From: Limnohabitans sp.
GTDB taxonomy: Bacteria > Pseudomonadota > Gammaproteobacteria > Burkholderiales > Burkholderiaceae_C
Assembly (NCBI GenBank): GCA_009693225.1
Contig: SHXP01000024.1
Span: 1 to 15,055, forward strand
DNA: 15,055 bases
Direction of reading: 5' to 3'
The notes beneath the pieces were generated by a model. It made no database searches. It was not told the DNA's origin and worked only from the letters and a program-made list of their open reading frames with translations. Shown piece after piece: positions 6,744-14,633 of this stretch (positions are counted from its first letter, which is position 1; each line of letters opens with the position of its first letter). The translations under genes and the position numbers were made by a program.

Positions 6744-9281
6744 ATGACGCATGGTCCCTCTCGCCTAAACTCGCCTTACATGAAAAGCAAATTCTTTAGC
6801 GCTCTTACCGCAAAATGGAACAGTTGGTGGAAACAGCAAAGCCCCAGCCGCCAGGACCGTTTTGCGTTAATCGCACCTATCGCAGCTGTCGGTATTTTTT
6901 TACTGACCATTGTCAGCAGCGTCGGTTACCTGCGAATTGAGGAAATGGAGCGGGAGCAGGAAAGCGTGCAACATGACCTTGAATACGCACAGCAGAAATT
7001 GCGCCTGCACTTGCTTGAGCAGCAGGAACAAATGCTGCGCCTGGCACGCGATCTGAGCAACGATAAATACACGGTCATCGAATTTGCCTCCACGGCCATG
7101 GACCTCTCCAACCAATACCCGGAAGTTACCAGCATCAACTGGGTCGATCCCTTGCGCCGTGTGCGATCGCATTACGCGTCCAGTGCAGCCGATCTGAAGG
7201 CCTTTACCCGGCAAAACAACTGGTTACAACACCCTCAGACCGAAGATTCATTTCTGTTGTCCCGGGAGATCAGACGCTCCATTTATTCCACCCCTATATT
7301 GATCAAAGCGGAAGACGGCAGCGGTTTGCAGGAAGCGCATATTCAGTTGCACATTCCCATGTTCAGTAACGATGTCTTCAAAGGCGTGGTTCTGGTTGAA
7401 TATTCCTTGGACAATCTGCTGCGCTATGCCGTTCCTTCTGAAGTCACAGCCAGGCACGCTGTGTCGCTAGTGGACGCCAATAACAACCTGCTGGCCGGTC
7501 AAATCATCAAACCGCGCAGCGGCCTGTTTGATTACGCCCCCTGGGAAGCCAATGCCTATGAGTACAGCGTCCCGGTGTCCACCGTCGGCAACAGTTTGCA
7601 ACTGCGGGCCCAGGCCTACCGCACCTCACAGGTACTGATCGGCAGCGGCCTGTTCTGGCTGGTGCTGTTGCTCAGCGGCATGACCACCTGGATGCTGATC
7701 GGCACATGGCGGCACACTCGCAGGCGCTTGCAGGCGCAGCAGGCACTGGTGGCCGAAACCAATTTCCGCCGCGCCATGGAGAACTCCATACTCACGGGCA
7801 TGCGCGCCATGGACATGAACGGGCGTATCACCTATGTGAATGCAGCCTTTTGTCAGATGACCGGCTGGAGTGAAAAAGAACTGGTGGGATTGCGTTCCCC
7901 CTTCCCCTACTGGCCTGAGGAAGACCGGCATTTGCTCAACGCCAAGCTCGATGACCAACTGAACGGTCGGACCACCTTGAGCGGTTTTCAAATCCGCGTC
8001 AAACGAAAGAACGGCACGCTGTTTGACGCGCGCTTGTATGTCTCCCCGCTGATCGATGCGCATGGTCAGCAAACCGGCTGGATGTCCTCGATGACCGACA
8101 TCACAGAACCCAACCGTATCCGTCAACAATTGTCCGCATCTTATGAACGCTTCACCACGGTGCTTGAGGCACTGGACGCTTCTGTGTCGGTGACGCCGCT
8201 GGGCAGCACAGAACTGCTGTTTGCCAACAAGCTCTACCGCCAATGGTTCGGCAACCAAAGCGAAGGCCATATGAACCTCGTGGCGCAAGCCGGCATGTCT
8301 TCGCTGGATGCTTCGACCAATGATGAGACTGTTGACGATTTTTCAGGCATGCCGGGGGTGATGCTGACCCAGGCCAAATCCGAAAACTCGGAGATTTATC
8401 TGTCCAACTTGAACAAATGGCTGGAGGTCAGGTCGCGCTACCTTAACTGGGTGGACGGCCGTCTGGCGCAAATGGTCATTTCCACTGACATCACCTCGCG
8501 CCGCCATGCCGAAGAACAGGCCGCATTGCAAGCCGAGCGCGCACAATCCGCCAGCCGTTTGATCACCATGGGTGAAATGGCTTCCAGTGTGGCCCACGAA
8601 TTGAATCAACCGCTGACGGCTATTTCGAATTACTGCAACGGCATGCTCACACGTATTCAAGGCAAACAAATCACCGAAGCGGAATTGCTCAAGGCGCTTG
8701 AGAAAACCTCGCACCAGGCGCAACGCGCGGGACAAATCATCCAGCGCATCCGCAGTTTCATCCGCCGCAGCGAATCCAACCGCGTGCTAACACTGATCGC
8801 CCCCATGGTCAGCGAAGCTGTTGAACTCGCTGAACTGGAAATGCGGCGGCGTAAGGTTCGACTGAGTCTGTACGTCTCGGACCGGATCTCCAAAATACTG
8901 GTCGACCCGATATTGATTGAGCAGGTGCTAATCAATCTGCTGAAAAATGCCGCAGAAGCCATAGACCATGCCAAACGCCCCATGGACGACGGACACGTAG
9001 AACTGCAAATCGTGCCCAAGATCATCGAAGATCAGCAGGTGGTGGCGTTTTCTGTCACCGACAACGGCAACGGCATGTCTGAAGAAGTCATGGAACGTGT
9101 CTTTGAGGCTTTTTACACCACCAAGAAAGAAGGCATGGGCATAGGCCTGAACTTATGCCGTTCGATCATCGAGTCTCACCAGGGCCGGATGCAGGCGGAG
9201 AACATCTACAATGGAAATATGGTTATAGGTTGTCGATTTTCTTTCTGGTTACCCGCCAATCCTGTGATGGTCAATGTGTGA
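6744..9281 (+). CDS. membrane-bound PAS-domain sensor histidine kinase (FixL/DctB-like)
   Basis: This protein of up to 845 residues is the sensor of a two-component pair with the next gene. A short cytoplasmic N-terminus is followed by a membrane helix (about 40-64), an extracytoplasmic domain of about 230 residues, a second helix (about 297-321), PAS domain 1 (about 340-456, ending MTDIT), a more divergent PAS domain 2 (about 466-585, ending STDIT), the dimerisation/phosphoacceptor domain with AHELNQPLTAI (phospho-His H618), and the ATPase domain with N box NLLKNAAEA (N735), G1 DNGNGM (773) and G2 GMGIGL (797). The HELNQPL phosphoacceptor style is that of the FixL/DctB class. No obvious heme-binding PAS histidine pattern is seen, so oxygen sensing is not supported; the ligand is unknown. 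The start is uncertain: ATG at 6744 or at 6780, neither with a clear Shine-Dalgarno. All catalytic residues are present. Confidence 0.9.
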   Translation: MTHGPSRLNSPYMKSKFFSALTAKWNSWWKQQSPSRQDRFALIAPIAAVGIFLLTIVSSVGYLRIEEMEREQESVQHDLEYAQQKLRLHLLEQQEQMLRLARDLSNDKYTVIEFASTAMDLSNQYPEVTSINWVDPLRRVRSHYASSAADLKAFTRQNNWLQHPQTEDSFLLSREIRRSIYSTPILIKAEDGSGLQEAHIQLHIPMFSNDVFKGVVLVEYSLDNLLRYAVPSEVTARHAVSLVDANNNLLAGQIIKPRSGLFDYAPWEANAYEYSVPVSTVGNSLQLRAQAYRTSQVLIGSGLFWLVLLLSGMTTWMLIGTWRHTRRRLQAQQALVAETNFRRAMENSILTGMRAMDMNGRITYVNAAFCQMTGWSEKELVGLRSPFPYWPEEDRHLLNAKLDDQLNGRTTLSGFQIRVKRKNGTLFDARLYVSPLIDAHGQQTGWMSSMTDITEPNRIRQQLSASYERFTTVLEALDASVSVTPLGSTELLFANKLYRQWFGNQSEGHMNLVAQAGMSSLDASTNDETVDDFSGMPGVMLTQAKSENSEIYLSNLNKWLEVRSRYLNWVDGRLAQMVISTDITSRRHAEEQAALQAERAQSASRLITMGEMASSVAHELNQPLTAISNYCNGMLTRIQGKQITEAELLKALEKTSHQAQRAGQIIQRIRSFIRRSESNRVLTLIAPMVSEAVELAELEMRRRKVRLSLYVSDRISKILVDPILIEQVLINLLKNAAEAIDHAKRPMDDGHVELQIVPKIIEDQQVVAFSVTDNGNGMSEEVMERVFEAFYTTKKEGMGIGLNLCRSIIESHQGRMQAENIYNGNMVIGCRFSFWLPANPVMVNV

Positions 9282-9313
9282 CGTTTCTTATCGATAGCAA
9301 TCTGGAGTGACTG

Positions 9314-9940
9314 ATGAGTTTGATTCCTAAAAAAGGTAATGTTTACGTGGTGGATGACGATGAAGCTGTGCGTGATTCATTGCAATGGCTGCTGGAAGGC
9401 AAAGATTACCGTGTCCGCTGCTTTGATTCCGCAGAAACATTCCTCAGCCGCTATGACCCCCGTGAGGTCGCCTGCCTGCTGGTAGATATCCGTATGCCCG
9501 GTATTTCCGGCCTCGAATTACAAGATCGTCTGATAGAACGCAAATCGCCCTTGCCTATTGTTTTCATCACCGGACACGGCGATGTGCCCATGGCGGTCAC
9601 CACCATGAAAAAAGGCGCCATGGATTTCATCCCCAAGCCTTTCAAGGAAGATGAACTGTTGAGCGTTGTCGAACGCATGCTGGATCAGGCGCGCGAAGCC
9701 TTTGCCGATTTCCAGCTGGCCGCCAACCGGGATGCACTCCTGAGTAAACTCACCGCCCGAGAGACCCAGGTACTTGAGCGCATCGTCGCCGGTCGCTTGA
9801 ACAAACAAATCGCCGACGATTTAGGCATCAGCATCAAGACCGTCGAAGCCCACCGGGCCAATATCATGGAAAAGCTCAATGCGAAAACCGTGGCTGATCT
9901 GCTGAAAATCGCCCTTGGCCCCAACTTTAACAAATCCTGA
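9314..9940 (+). CDS. response regulator, FixJ/NarL type (receiver plus LuxR helix-turn-helix)
   Basis: This 208-residue DNA-binding regulator is the presumed partner of the upstream kinase. The receiver domain (about 8-125) has the acidic pocket DDDE (D14-E17), the phosphoacceptor D58 in VDIRMPG, T86 in FITGHGD and K108 in PKPF, so phosphorylation should be intact. The C-terminal LuxR-type helix-turn-helix (about 143-200) contains LTARETQVLERI, NKQIADDLGIS and KTVEAHRANIMEKL, close to FixJ/TtrR-like regulators. The ATG at 9314 has GGAG seven bases upstream. It lies 32 nt after the kinase and 4 nt before folD. Its targets cannot be read from sequence; the shared aceE/kinase upstream region is the obvious candidate because this family often acts on divergent neighbours. 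Confidence 0.93.
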   Translation: MSLIPKKGNVYVVDDDEAVRDSLQWLLEGKDYRVRCFDSAETFLSRYDPREVACLLVDIRMPGISGLELQDRLIERKSPLPIVFITGHGDVPMAVTTMKKGAMDFIPKPFKEDELLSVVERMLDQAREAFADFQLAANRDALLSKLTARETQVLERIVAGRLNKQIADDLGISIKTVEAHRANIMEKLNAKTVADLLKIALGPNFNKS

Positions 9941-9944
9941 ACAT

Positions 9945-10796
9945 ATGACAGCATCCATCATTGACGGCAATGCGCTTTCTGCCCTGTTACGCCGGGAAGT
10001 CAGCGAACGGGTCAAAAACTTGCAAGCACCCGGCATCACCGCCGGTCTGGCTGTGATTCTGGTGGGCGACAACCCCGCCAGCCAGGTCTATGTGCGCAAC
10101 AAGGTCAAAGCCTGCGAACAGACCGGCATCCTCTCGCTGCTGGAGAAACACGATGCCGCCATGAGCGAGTCTGATTTACTCGCACGTGTGCATGCTTTGA
10201 ACCACGACGACAGCATTCACGGCATCCTGGTGCAACTGCCCTTACCGGCGCACATCGATGCCCAAAAAGTCATAGAAGCCATTGCACCCGACAAAGATGT
10301 CGACGGTTTTCAAGTGGCTAGCGCCGGCGCTTTGATGACCGGCCTGCCAGGCTTCTGGCCCTGCACACCGCACGGCTGCATGAAAATGCTGGAACACATC
10401 GGTTATTCATTGCGCGGCAAACACGCTGTGGTCATCGGGCGAAGCAACATTGTCGGCAAGCCGATGGCGCTGATGCTGCTACAACAAAACGCCACGGTCA
10501 CCGTCTGCCACAGCGCCACCGCTGACTTGAAAGCGCATACCCTGAAGGCCGATGTCATCGTCGCGGCGGTCGGCAGGCGCAATGTGCTGACCGCTGATAT
10601 GGTCAAACCCGGTGCCGTTGTCATTGATGTGGGCATGAACCGTGACGACGAAGGCAAGCTATGCGGAGATGTCGACTTTGCAGGAGTCAGCCGGGTGGCC
10701 TCTCACATCACCCCGGTGCCGGGGGGAGTCGGTCCGATGACCATTACCATGTTACTGGTCAATACCCTTGAATCTGCCGAACGGCACGCCACATAG
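9945..10796 (+). CDS. folD: bifunctional methylenetetrahydrofolate dehydrogenase / methenyltetrahydrofolate cyclohydrolase
   Basis: This cytoplasmic enzyme of 283 residues interconverts 5,10-methylene-, 5,10-methenyl- and 10-formyl-tetrahydrofolate, supplying one-carbon units for purines and formyl-methionine. Length fits the family (E. coli FolD 288). The substrate-site motif SQVYVRNKVKAC with the catalytic lysine, GILVQLPLP, DKDVDGF, CTPHGCM, the nucleotide-binding GRSNIVGKPMA, and the C-terminal PGGVGPMTITMLL are all present. I chose the ATG at 9945, four bases after the response regulator stop; an in-frame ATG at 9915 would overlap that gene and add non-family residues. No clear Shine-Dalgarno is visible, so translation is probably coupled to the regulator gene. 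The link to the two-component system is positional; no functional tie is shown. Confidence 0.96.
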   Translation: MTASIIDGNALSALLRREVSERVKNLQAPGITAGLAVILVGDNPASQVYVRNKVKACEQTGILSLLEKHDAAMSESDLLARVHALNHDDSIHGILVQLPLPAHIDAQKVIEAIAPDKDVDGFQVASAGALMTGLPGFWPCTPHGCMKMLEHIGYSLRGKHAVVIGRSNIVGKPMALMLLQQNATVTVCHSATADLKAHTLKADVIVAAVGRRNVLTADMVKPGAVVIDVGMNRDDEGKLCGDVDFAGVSRVASHITPVPGGVGPMTITMLLVNTLESAERHAT

Positions 10797-10801
10797 ACTG
10801 C

Positions 10802-12835
10802 ATGAACAATCCATTGCTCGACTTTTCTGGTCTTCCGCATTTTGACCGTATCACGCCTGCTGATGTCAACCCTGCCGTCAGCGAACTGCTGACTCAGGCT
10901 GACGCTGCATTGGCCGAGGTGACACAGCCCGGCTTTCCCGCCGACTGGACTCGCATTTCCCGGGTGCTTGACACTGCGACTGAAAAACTTGGACGGGCAT
11001 GGGGTGCCGTCAGTCATCTTCAGGCCGTGGTCGATACCCCTGAACTGCGCGCCGCCTACAACGCGGAACTTCCCCGCATCACCGAATTCTGGACGCGTCT
11101 TGGCGCCGACGAAGCGCTGTACGGCAAATACAAACAGATCGGCCCGGCCGCTTTGAACCGCGAACAACGACACGCCCGTGAACTCGCTCTGCGCAACTTT
11201 GTGTTGTCAGGCGCAGAACTCACAGGCGCGGCCAAAGAACGTTTCGCCGCCATTCAGGAACGCCAGGCCGAGATCAGCCAGTTGTTCAGCGAGCATGTGC
11301 TCGACGCCACCGATGCCTGGTCGATGATCGTCAGTAAAGAGGAAGCCGCAGGCATTCCACAAGATGTCTCACAAACTGCGCATGCAGCAGCACTTGCCGA
11401 CGGCAAAGACGGCTACAAGCTGACATTGAAAATGCCTTGCTATTTGCCGGTGATGCAATACGCGCACAGCAGTAGTTTGCGCGAAAAACTCTACCGTGCC
11501 TACGCCACCCGCGCGTCTGACCAATCCGAGCACTTGCAATTCGACAATAGCGCTGTGCTGCGGGAAATATTGCAATTGCGCCGGGAAGAGGCCGAACTGC
11601 TGGGCTATGCCAACCACGCGCAGGTCTCGCTGGCCAGCAAAATGGCCGAGTCGCCGGAACACGTGATCGGCTTTTTGCGGGACCTCGCCGCACGGGCGCG
11701 CCCGTTTGCTGAAAAAGACCTGGCCGAGATGCGTGCATTTGCCGTCGAGCAACTGCACATCGCCGACCCGAAAGCCTGGGACTGGACATTCATCGGCGAA
11801 AAACTCAAGGAGGCGCGCTACGCTTTCAGTGACCAGGTGGTCAAACCTTATTTCACAGCGCCCAAGGTACTCGACGGTTTGTTCAAAATCGTTGAAACCC
11901 TGTTCGAGGTCAGCATACGCAAAGACCAGGCGCCTGTATGGCACCCCGGTGTACTGTTCTACCGCATAGAACGCCAGGGTGAACTGGTGGGGCAGTTTTA
12001 CCTGGACCCCGGTGCCCGCCAGGGCAAACGCGGCGGTGCCTGGATGGACGATGTGCGCGCGCGCTGGCTGCGCCCTGACAATGGCCAATTGCAAACCCCG
12101 GTTGCCCACAAGGTGTGCAACTTCGCCGAAGGCATCAACGGCAAGCCACCGCTGCTCACGCATGACGATGTCATCACCTTGTTCCACGAATGCGGCCACG
12201 GCTTGCACCACATGCTCACGCAAGTGAACGAACGTGATGTGTCCGGTATCAGCGGCGTTGAATGGGATGCAGTGGAGTTGCCCAGTCAGTTCATGGAGAA
12301 CTTCTGCTGGGAATGGTCAGTGCTCAAACACATGACCGCACACGTTGACACCGGTGAACCGCTGCCGCGCAACTTGTACGACAAGATGCTGGCTGCAAAA
12401 AATTTCCAAAGCGGTTTGCAGACTTTGCGGCAGATCGAATTTTCCTTGCTTGATATGTACGTGCATACGCATGCAGCTGAAGATGTTGATGTCATGGCCG
12501 TGCTGCAACAAGTCCGTGACGAAGTCTCGGTCATGCACCCGCCGGCCTTTAACCGCATGCCGCATTCGTTCAGCCATATATTCGCCGGCGGCTACGCAGC
12601 CGGTTACTACAGCTACAAATGGGCGGAAGTGCTGAGCGCCGACGCCTACGCGGCATTTGAAGAAACCGCTTCTGCCGACGGTGAACACAGCATAGAGACC
12701 GGTCGACGGTACCGCCAATCTATTCTGGAAGCCGGCGGCAGCCGTCCTGCCATGGAGTCTTTCAAAGCCTTTCGCGGCCGCGAACCTGCGCTTGACGCAT
12801 TACTGCGCCATCAAGGCATGGCTGTCGCTTCATAA
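10802..12835 (+). CDS. prlC: oligopeptidase A-like zinc metallopeptidase, M3 family
   Basis: This protein of 677 residues belongs to the thimet-oligopeptidase (M3A) family, cytoplasmic zinc enzymes that degrade short peptides including cleaved signal peptides. E. coli OpdA/PrlC is of similar length. The zinc site is complete: HECGH at 462-466 and, about 30 residues on, the third ligand glutamate in VELPSQ (near 492). The C-terminal half also has the family segment SHIFAGGYAAGYYSYKWAEVLSADAY. The ATG at 10802 is five bases after the folD stop, with no strong Shine-Dalgarno, which suggests translational coupling. It is the last gene of the probable kinase-regulator-folD-prlC operon. Its final 25 bp overlap the 3' end of rpiA on the other strand, with no visible terminator between them. 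Confidence 0.94.
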   Translation: MNNPLLDFSGLPHFDRITPADVNPAVSELLTQADAALAEVTQPGFPADWTRISRVLDTATEKLGRAWGAVSHLQAVVDTPELRAAYNAELPRITEFWTRLGADEALYGKYKQIGPAALNREQRHARELALRNFVLSGAELTGAAKERFAAIQERQAEISQLFSEHVLDATDAWSMIVSKEEAAGIPQDVSQTAHAAALADGKDGYKLTLKMPCYLPVMQYAHSSSLREKLYRAYATRASDQSEHLQFDNSAVLREILQLRREEAELLGYANHAQVSLASKMAESPEHVIGFLRDLAARARPFAEKDLAEMRAFAVEQLHIADPKAWDWTFIGEKLKEARYAFSDQVVKPYFTAPKVLDGLFKIVETLFEVSIRKDQAPVWHPGVLFYRIERQGELVGQFYLDPGARQGKRGGAWMDDVRARWLRPDNGQLQTPVAHKVCNFAEGINGKPPLLTHDDVITLFHECGHGLHHMLTQVNERDVSGISGVEWDAVELPSQFMENFCWEWSVLKHMTAHVDTGEPLPRNLYDKMLAAKNFQSGLQTLRQIEFSLLDMYVHTHAAEDVDVMAVLQQVRDEVSVMHPPAFNRMPHSFSHIFAGGYAAGYYSYKWAEVLSADAYAAFEETASADGEHSIETGRRYRQSILEAGGSRPAMESFKAFRGREPALDALLRHQGMAVAS

Positions 12836-13515
12836 ACAATGGTTTGCACGCCTTGCGGTGTGCCCAGCAGACACACATGCGCACGCTGGTGTGCAAAAAC
12901 ACCCACCGTGACCACGCCGGGCCATTGGCTGACGGTGTTTTCAAAGCGCAAGGCATCCTTGATCTGCAATCCCTTGACGTCAAGCAGGTACTGGCCGTTG
13001 TCGGTCAGCAGGGTCTGCCCGTTGACGCTGCGCAAAGAAGCATCAGCGCCCATGGCCTTGAAACGGCGCACGATTTCAGGTGCAGCCATGGGAATGACTT
13101 CCACCGGCAAAGCAAACGCCCCCAGCACCTCAACCCGCTTTGAGGCATCCGCAATGCAGACAAAACGGTCGGCTTGCGCGGCGACGATTTTTTCACGCGT
13201 CAGCGCAGCCCCGCCGCCCTTGATCATACAACCCCTGGGATCAATCTCATCGGCTCCATCGATGTAAACCGACAAGCGCTCAACCAGCGACAGATCCACC
13301 ACCGGAATACCCAGCGACTTCATTCTGCCGGTAGAGCCCAGCGAACTAGACACTGCGCCTTTGATAGCGATACCGCTGACCGCCAGCGCATCGATAAACT
13401 TGTTCACCGTAGAGCCGGTGCCGACACCCAGGTACTCGCCCGGTATCACATACTTCAAGGCCGCCTGGGCGACAAGTGTTTTCAATTCGTCCTGGGTGGT
13501 GGCAGACTGGCTCAT
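12811..13515 (-). CDS. rpiA: ribose-5-phosphate isomerase A
   Basis: This enzyme interconverts ribose 5-phosphate and ribulose 5-phosphate in the non-oxidative pentose phosphate pathway and supplies nucleotide synthesis. The protein (234 residues from the chosen start; E. coli RpiA is 219) shows the phosphate-binding GVGTGSTV, the DGADEID loop, and KGGGAALTREKIVA with the catalytic glutamate. I chose the ATG at 13515 (MSQSATTQ) because AGGA stands ten bases upstream and family alignment begins shortly after. Longer starts at 13536 and 13554 are possible; the longest would overlap the pyrD start codon on the other strand. It converges with and overlaps prlC by 25 bp and is divergent from pyrD. 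Confidence 0.94.
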   Translation of the reverse strand: MSQSATTQDELKTLVAQAALKYVIPGEYLGVGTGSTVNKFIDALAVSGIAIKGAVSSSLGSTGRMKSLGIPVVDLSLVERLSVYIDGADEIDPRGCMIKGGGAALTREKIVAAQADRFVCIADASKRVEVLGAFALPVEVIPMAAPEIVRRFKAMGADASLRSVNGQTLLTDNGQYLLDVKGLQIKDALRFENTVSQWPGVVTVGVFAHQRAHVCLLGTPQGVQTIVYEATAMP

Positions 13516-13552
13516 CGGTGACAATTCCTGAATCATCAAACGGGGATTATCC

Positions 13553-14629
13553 ATGTCAGCGCTGCCCTACTCATTGCTCCGCCCCTTGTTGTTCGCCGTG
13601 GATGCGGAAACCGTGCACGACCGGACCATGGATATGCTGGCAGCGACTCAGCACACCGGCTTGCGCCGCCTGTACCGGCAAACGCGCGTCAACGACCCGG
13701 TCACACTGTGCGGACTGAGCTTTCCTAACCGCATCGGACTGGCCGCCGGACTGGACAAAAATGCACGCTGCATAGATGCCTGGCAGACCATGGGTTTCGG
13801 TTTTGTCGAGGTCGGCACGGTCACACCGCTGGCGCAACCCGGCAACCCCAAACCGCGCATGTTCCGTCTGCCGCAGGCGCAGGCACTCATCAACCGGCTG
13901 GGTTTCAACAACCAGGGGCTGGAGAGTTTTTTAAACAATGTCAGCCGGGCAGGCTTCAGACGGACCGGCGATCAAACCATGCTGCTGGGTCTGAACATCG
14001 GCAAAAATGCAGCCACTCCGATAGACAAAGCAAATGATGACTACCTGCGCTGCCTGGATGCGGTCTACCCGCACGCAGACTATGTGACGGTGAATATCTC
14101 CAGCCCGAACACGAAAAACCTGCGGCAATTGCAAACCGATGAGGCATTCACCAGCCTGCTCCAAGTGTTGCAACAACGCCGCCGCGAACTTGCCGGCTTA
14201 CACGGCAAGCACGTGCCGGTGTTCATCAAGATCGCTCCAGATCTGGACGACACACAGTTACAACAACTCTGCGCCAGTCTGCGTGCGGTGTGCATGCGGG
14301 GCGAGGAAGTGATTGATCAGGCCTGGGGCGTGATCGCCACCAACACCACGCTGTCCAGAGATGCCGTGCAAGGTATGACGCATGGCGCCGAATCCGGCGG
14401 ACTGTCAGGCGCACCGGTGCGCGAAGCCAGCAACCGCATCATCCGGTTTTTACGCGGTAATCTGGGTCCGCAATTCCCCGTCATCGGTGTTGGTGGCGTC
14501 ATGACAGCAGCAGATGCGGTGGAAAAAATCAAGGCCGGTGCCGATCTGGTGCAAATCTACACCGGCCTGATTTACGCCGGCCCGTCGCTAATACCTGCGT
14601 GTGCCCTGGCCATTCAGCAATCCCGTTGA
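13553..14629 (+). CDS. pyrD: dihydroorotate dehydrogenase (quinone), class 2
   Basis: This FMN enzyme of 358 residues oxidises dihydroorotate to orotate in pyrimidine synthesis and passes electrons to quinones at the inner face of the cytoplasmic membrane. The N-terminal stretch (about 1-40, LLRPLLFAVDAETVHD) is the helical membrane-associating extension that marks class 2. FMN/substrate motifs include GLAAGLDKNA, EVGTVTPLAQPGNPKPR, NRLGFNNQG, NISSPNT with the catalytic serine (about S184), KIAPDL, TNTT, GGLSGAP and GVGGVM. The ATG at 13553 has GGGGA about six bases upstream. The promoter must overlap rpiA coding sequence because only 37 bp separate the two starts. It ends four bases before the stop of a convergent nuclease-like gene. 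Confidence 0.96.
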   Translation: MSALPYSLLRPLLFAVDAETVHDRTMDMLAATQHTGLRRLYRQTRVNDPVTLCGLSFPNRIGLAAGLDKNARCIDAWQTMGFGFVEVGTVTPLAQPGNPKPRMFRLPQAQALINRLGFNNQGLESFLNNVSRAGFRRTGDQTMLLGLNIGKNAATPIDKANDDYLRCLDAVYPHADYVTVNISSPNTKNLRQLQTDEAFTSLLQVLQQRRRELAGLHGKHVPVFIKIAPDLDDTQLQQLCASLRAVCMRGEEVIDQAWGVIATNTTLSRDAVQGMTHGAESGGLSGAPVREASNRIIRFLRGNLGPQFPVIGVGGVMTAADAVEKIKAGADLVQIYTGLIYAGPSLIPACALAIQQSR

Positions 14630-14633
14630 TACC

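Noticed and set aside
7752..8110. Heme-based oxygen sensing by PAS 1, by analogy with FixL
   Set aside because: I could not find the FixL-type heme-ligating histidine context; only the kinase core and regulator resemble FixL/FixJ.
9915..9944. Upstream ATG for FolD overlapping the response regulator
   Set aside because: It adds ten residues not seen in FolD proteins, while the ATG at 9945 matches the usual N-terminus.
11369..12223. Long 284-codon minus-strand open frame inside prlC
   Set aside because: It is antisense to the zinc-peptidase core including HECGH; its translation is not a recognisable protein.
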